This document shows, in pieces, positions 31,744-32,197 of a stretch of DNA of 32,197 bases (positions are counted from its first letter, which is position 1; each line of letters begins with the position of its first letter). Both the position numbers and the translations under genes were made by a program. Origin of the DNA: an uncultured Oscillospiraceae bacterium. GTDB lineage: Bacteria; Bacillota; Clostridia; Oscillospirales; Oscillospiraceae. Under the pieces are notes generated by a model, which was not told the origin of the DNA, searched no databases, and was given only the letters and a program-made list of their open reading frames with translations. Location of the stretch: positions 1 through 32,197 of the forward strand of contig CAJTYO010000030.1 in the NCBI GenBank assembly GCA_910584045.1, given 5' to 3'.

Positions 31744-32197
31744 ATGAAGCGAAGAATCCTGGCCCTGCTCCTGACACTGCTGACAGTGTTGGGAATGTTC
31801 CCGGCCACCGCCCTGGCGGCTTCCAGTGAGGAGGCGGCCCTGGGCGAGATCGACATCTATTCGGATGGTACAGAGTTGGATTATCTGTCCATCAACGGCG
31901 CTGCCCGCTCCCAGAAATATACCTACTACAATTTCAAAGCGGAGGACGGCACAACCAGCGAGATACCCTGCTATTGTATCAACCCGAACACGGCGGGTGT
32001 CCCGCAGACAGTCCCTGCCGGCACCGGCGTTGAGTATCTGGCCAACCAGAAATGTACGGATACCAAGGTGCTGGGCATCGTGGCCTCCGGCTATCCCCAT
32101 GTGGCGTTGGATAAGCTGGGGCTGAACAGCAAGTACGAAGCCTACTACGCCACCAAGATGGCGCTGTGGTGCCACCTGCTGTCCAACTGGAGCGTCT
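31744..32197 (+). CDS. thioester-domain surface adhesin (N-terminal part, cut by window end)
   Basis: The first 151 codons of a surface protein that continues past the window. A signal peptide (MKRRILALLLTLLTVLG, cleavage near ALAAS) precedes a thioester-type domain. The Cys-bearing strand EIPCYCINPN is the likely thioester Cys. PQTVPAGTGVEYLANQKCTD, the helix YEAYYATKMALWCHLLSNW and GYPHVALDKLGL follow. In active domains the thioester Gln sits in a TQxA motif; here the corresponding position reads TKMA. ATG 31744 has GAGGAGG 8 bases upstream. Such proteins usually carry pilin-like repeats and a sortase signal later, neither of which is visible here. The neighbouring sortase may anchor it. 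Confidence 0.8.
   Translation, partial: MKRRILALLLTLLTVLGMFPATALAASSEEAALGEIDIYSDGTELDYLSINGAARSQKYTYYNFKAEDGTTSEIPCYCINPNTAGVPQTVPAGTGVEYLANQKCTDTKVLGIVASGYPHVALDKLGLNSKYEAYYATKMALWCHLLSNWSV

Larger units (their letters stand above)
19862..32197. mobile_element. left part of an integrative (probably conjugative) element in spoVT
   Basis: The element starts at the spoVT junction with its serine recombinase gene and continues past the window end. Its genes are of mobile-element type: helicase, DUF3852-like conjugation-associated membrane protein, XRE repressor, recombinase relic, ParA/ParB, nuclease and toxin-like proteins, sortase and surface adhesin. No relaxase, coupling ATPase or VirB4 is within the window, so conjugation ability is inferred from the gene types only. 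Confidence 0.85.

Noticed and set aside
1..32197. tRNA, rRNA, CRISPR arrays and classical riboswitches
   Set aside because: No cloverleaf, rRNA core, spaced direct-repeat array or recognisable riboswitch core was found by eye; a covariance-model scan could still find a weak one.

Overview
This window looks like the chromosome of a spore-forming, high-GC, gut-type Clostridia (Oscillospiraceae-like; the genus cannot be fixed from the sequence alone) with the left end of a large integrative element at the right. The evidence is Firmicutes-type Shine-Dalgarno sites and sigma-A promoters, a spoVT gene fragment, a bacterial acyl-ACP thioesterase, BlaI/M56 regulators, and ICE-type surface and partition genes. 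No tRNA, rRNA or CRISPR array was seen.

Region 1 (1-19409) is chromosomal. It begins with pnp (PNPase) and a GNAT acetyltransferase. A graveyard of small remnants follows: an ArdA-like fragment, the tail of an Rpn/PD-(D/E)XK transposase-type protein, and a 78-aa hypothetical. Next come ppk (polyphosphate kinase) and a Nim-like flavin oxidoreductase, then an overlapping operon blaI-like / M56 peptidase / small secreted peptide. After that lie an MCP on the minus strand, two secreted or anchored proteins, a minus-strand operon of acyl-ACP thioesterase plus GH13 amylase, larB-larC (nickel-pincer cofactor), an AraC regulator, and feoB. Most units are separated by strong hairpin terminators.

Region 2 (about 19862 to beyond 32197) is a mobile element integrated inside spoVT. 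The last ~150 codons of spoVT (19410-19862, minus strand) are fused in frame to the 3' end of a large serine recombinase gene, so one ORF encodes recombinase plus the SpoVT GAF-like domain. The first ~30 spoVT codons are not in the window and should lie at the far end of the element. Inside the element are a UvrD/PcrA-like helicase, a DUF3852-like membrane protein remnant, an XRE repressor, an N-terminal fragment of another recombinase ending at a long hairpin, parA-parB and a PBECR2-like nuclease. These are followed by a tightly overlapping operon (unknown 134-aa protein, Gp49/RelE-like toxin-type protein, a 29-aa membrane peptide, an anchored surface protein, a sortase). Then come a copper-amine-oxidase-N-domain surface protein and the start of a thioester-domain adhesin that runs off the window.

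The most notable point is the placement. An element that splits a sporulation regulator gene and captures its C-terminal domain onto its own integrase resembles sporulation-gene intervening elements such as skin in sigK. Here the target is spoVT. Whether it excises during sporulation cannot be told from sequence.
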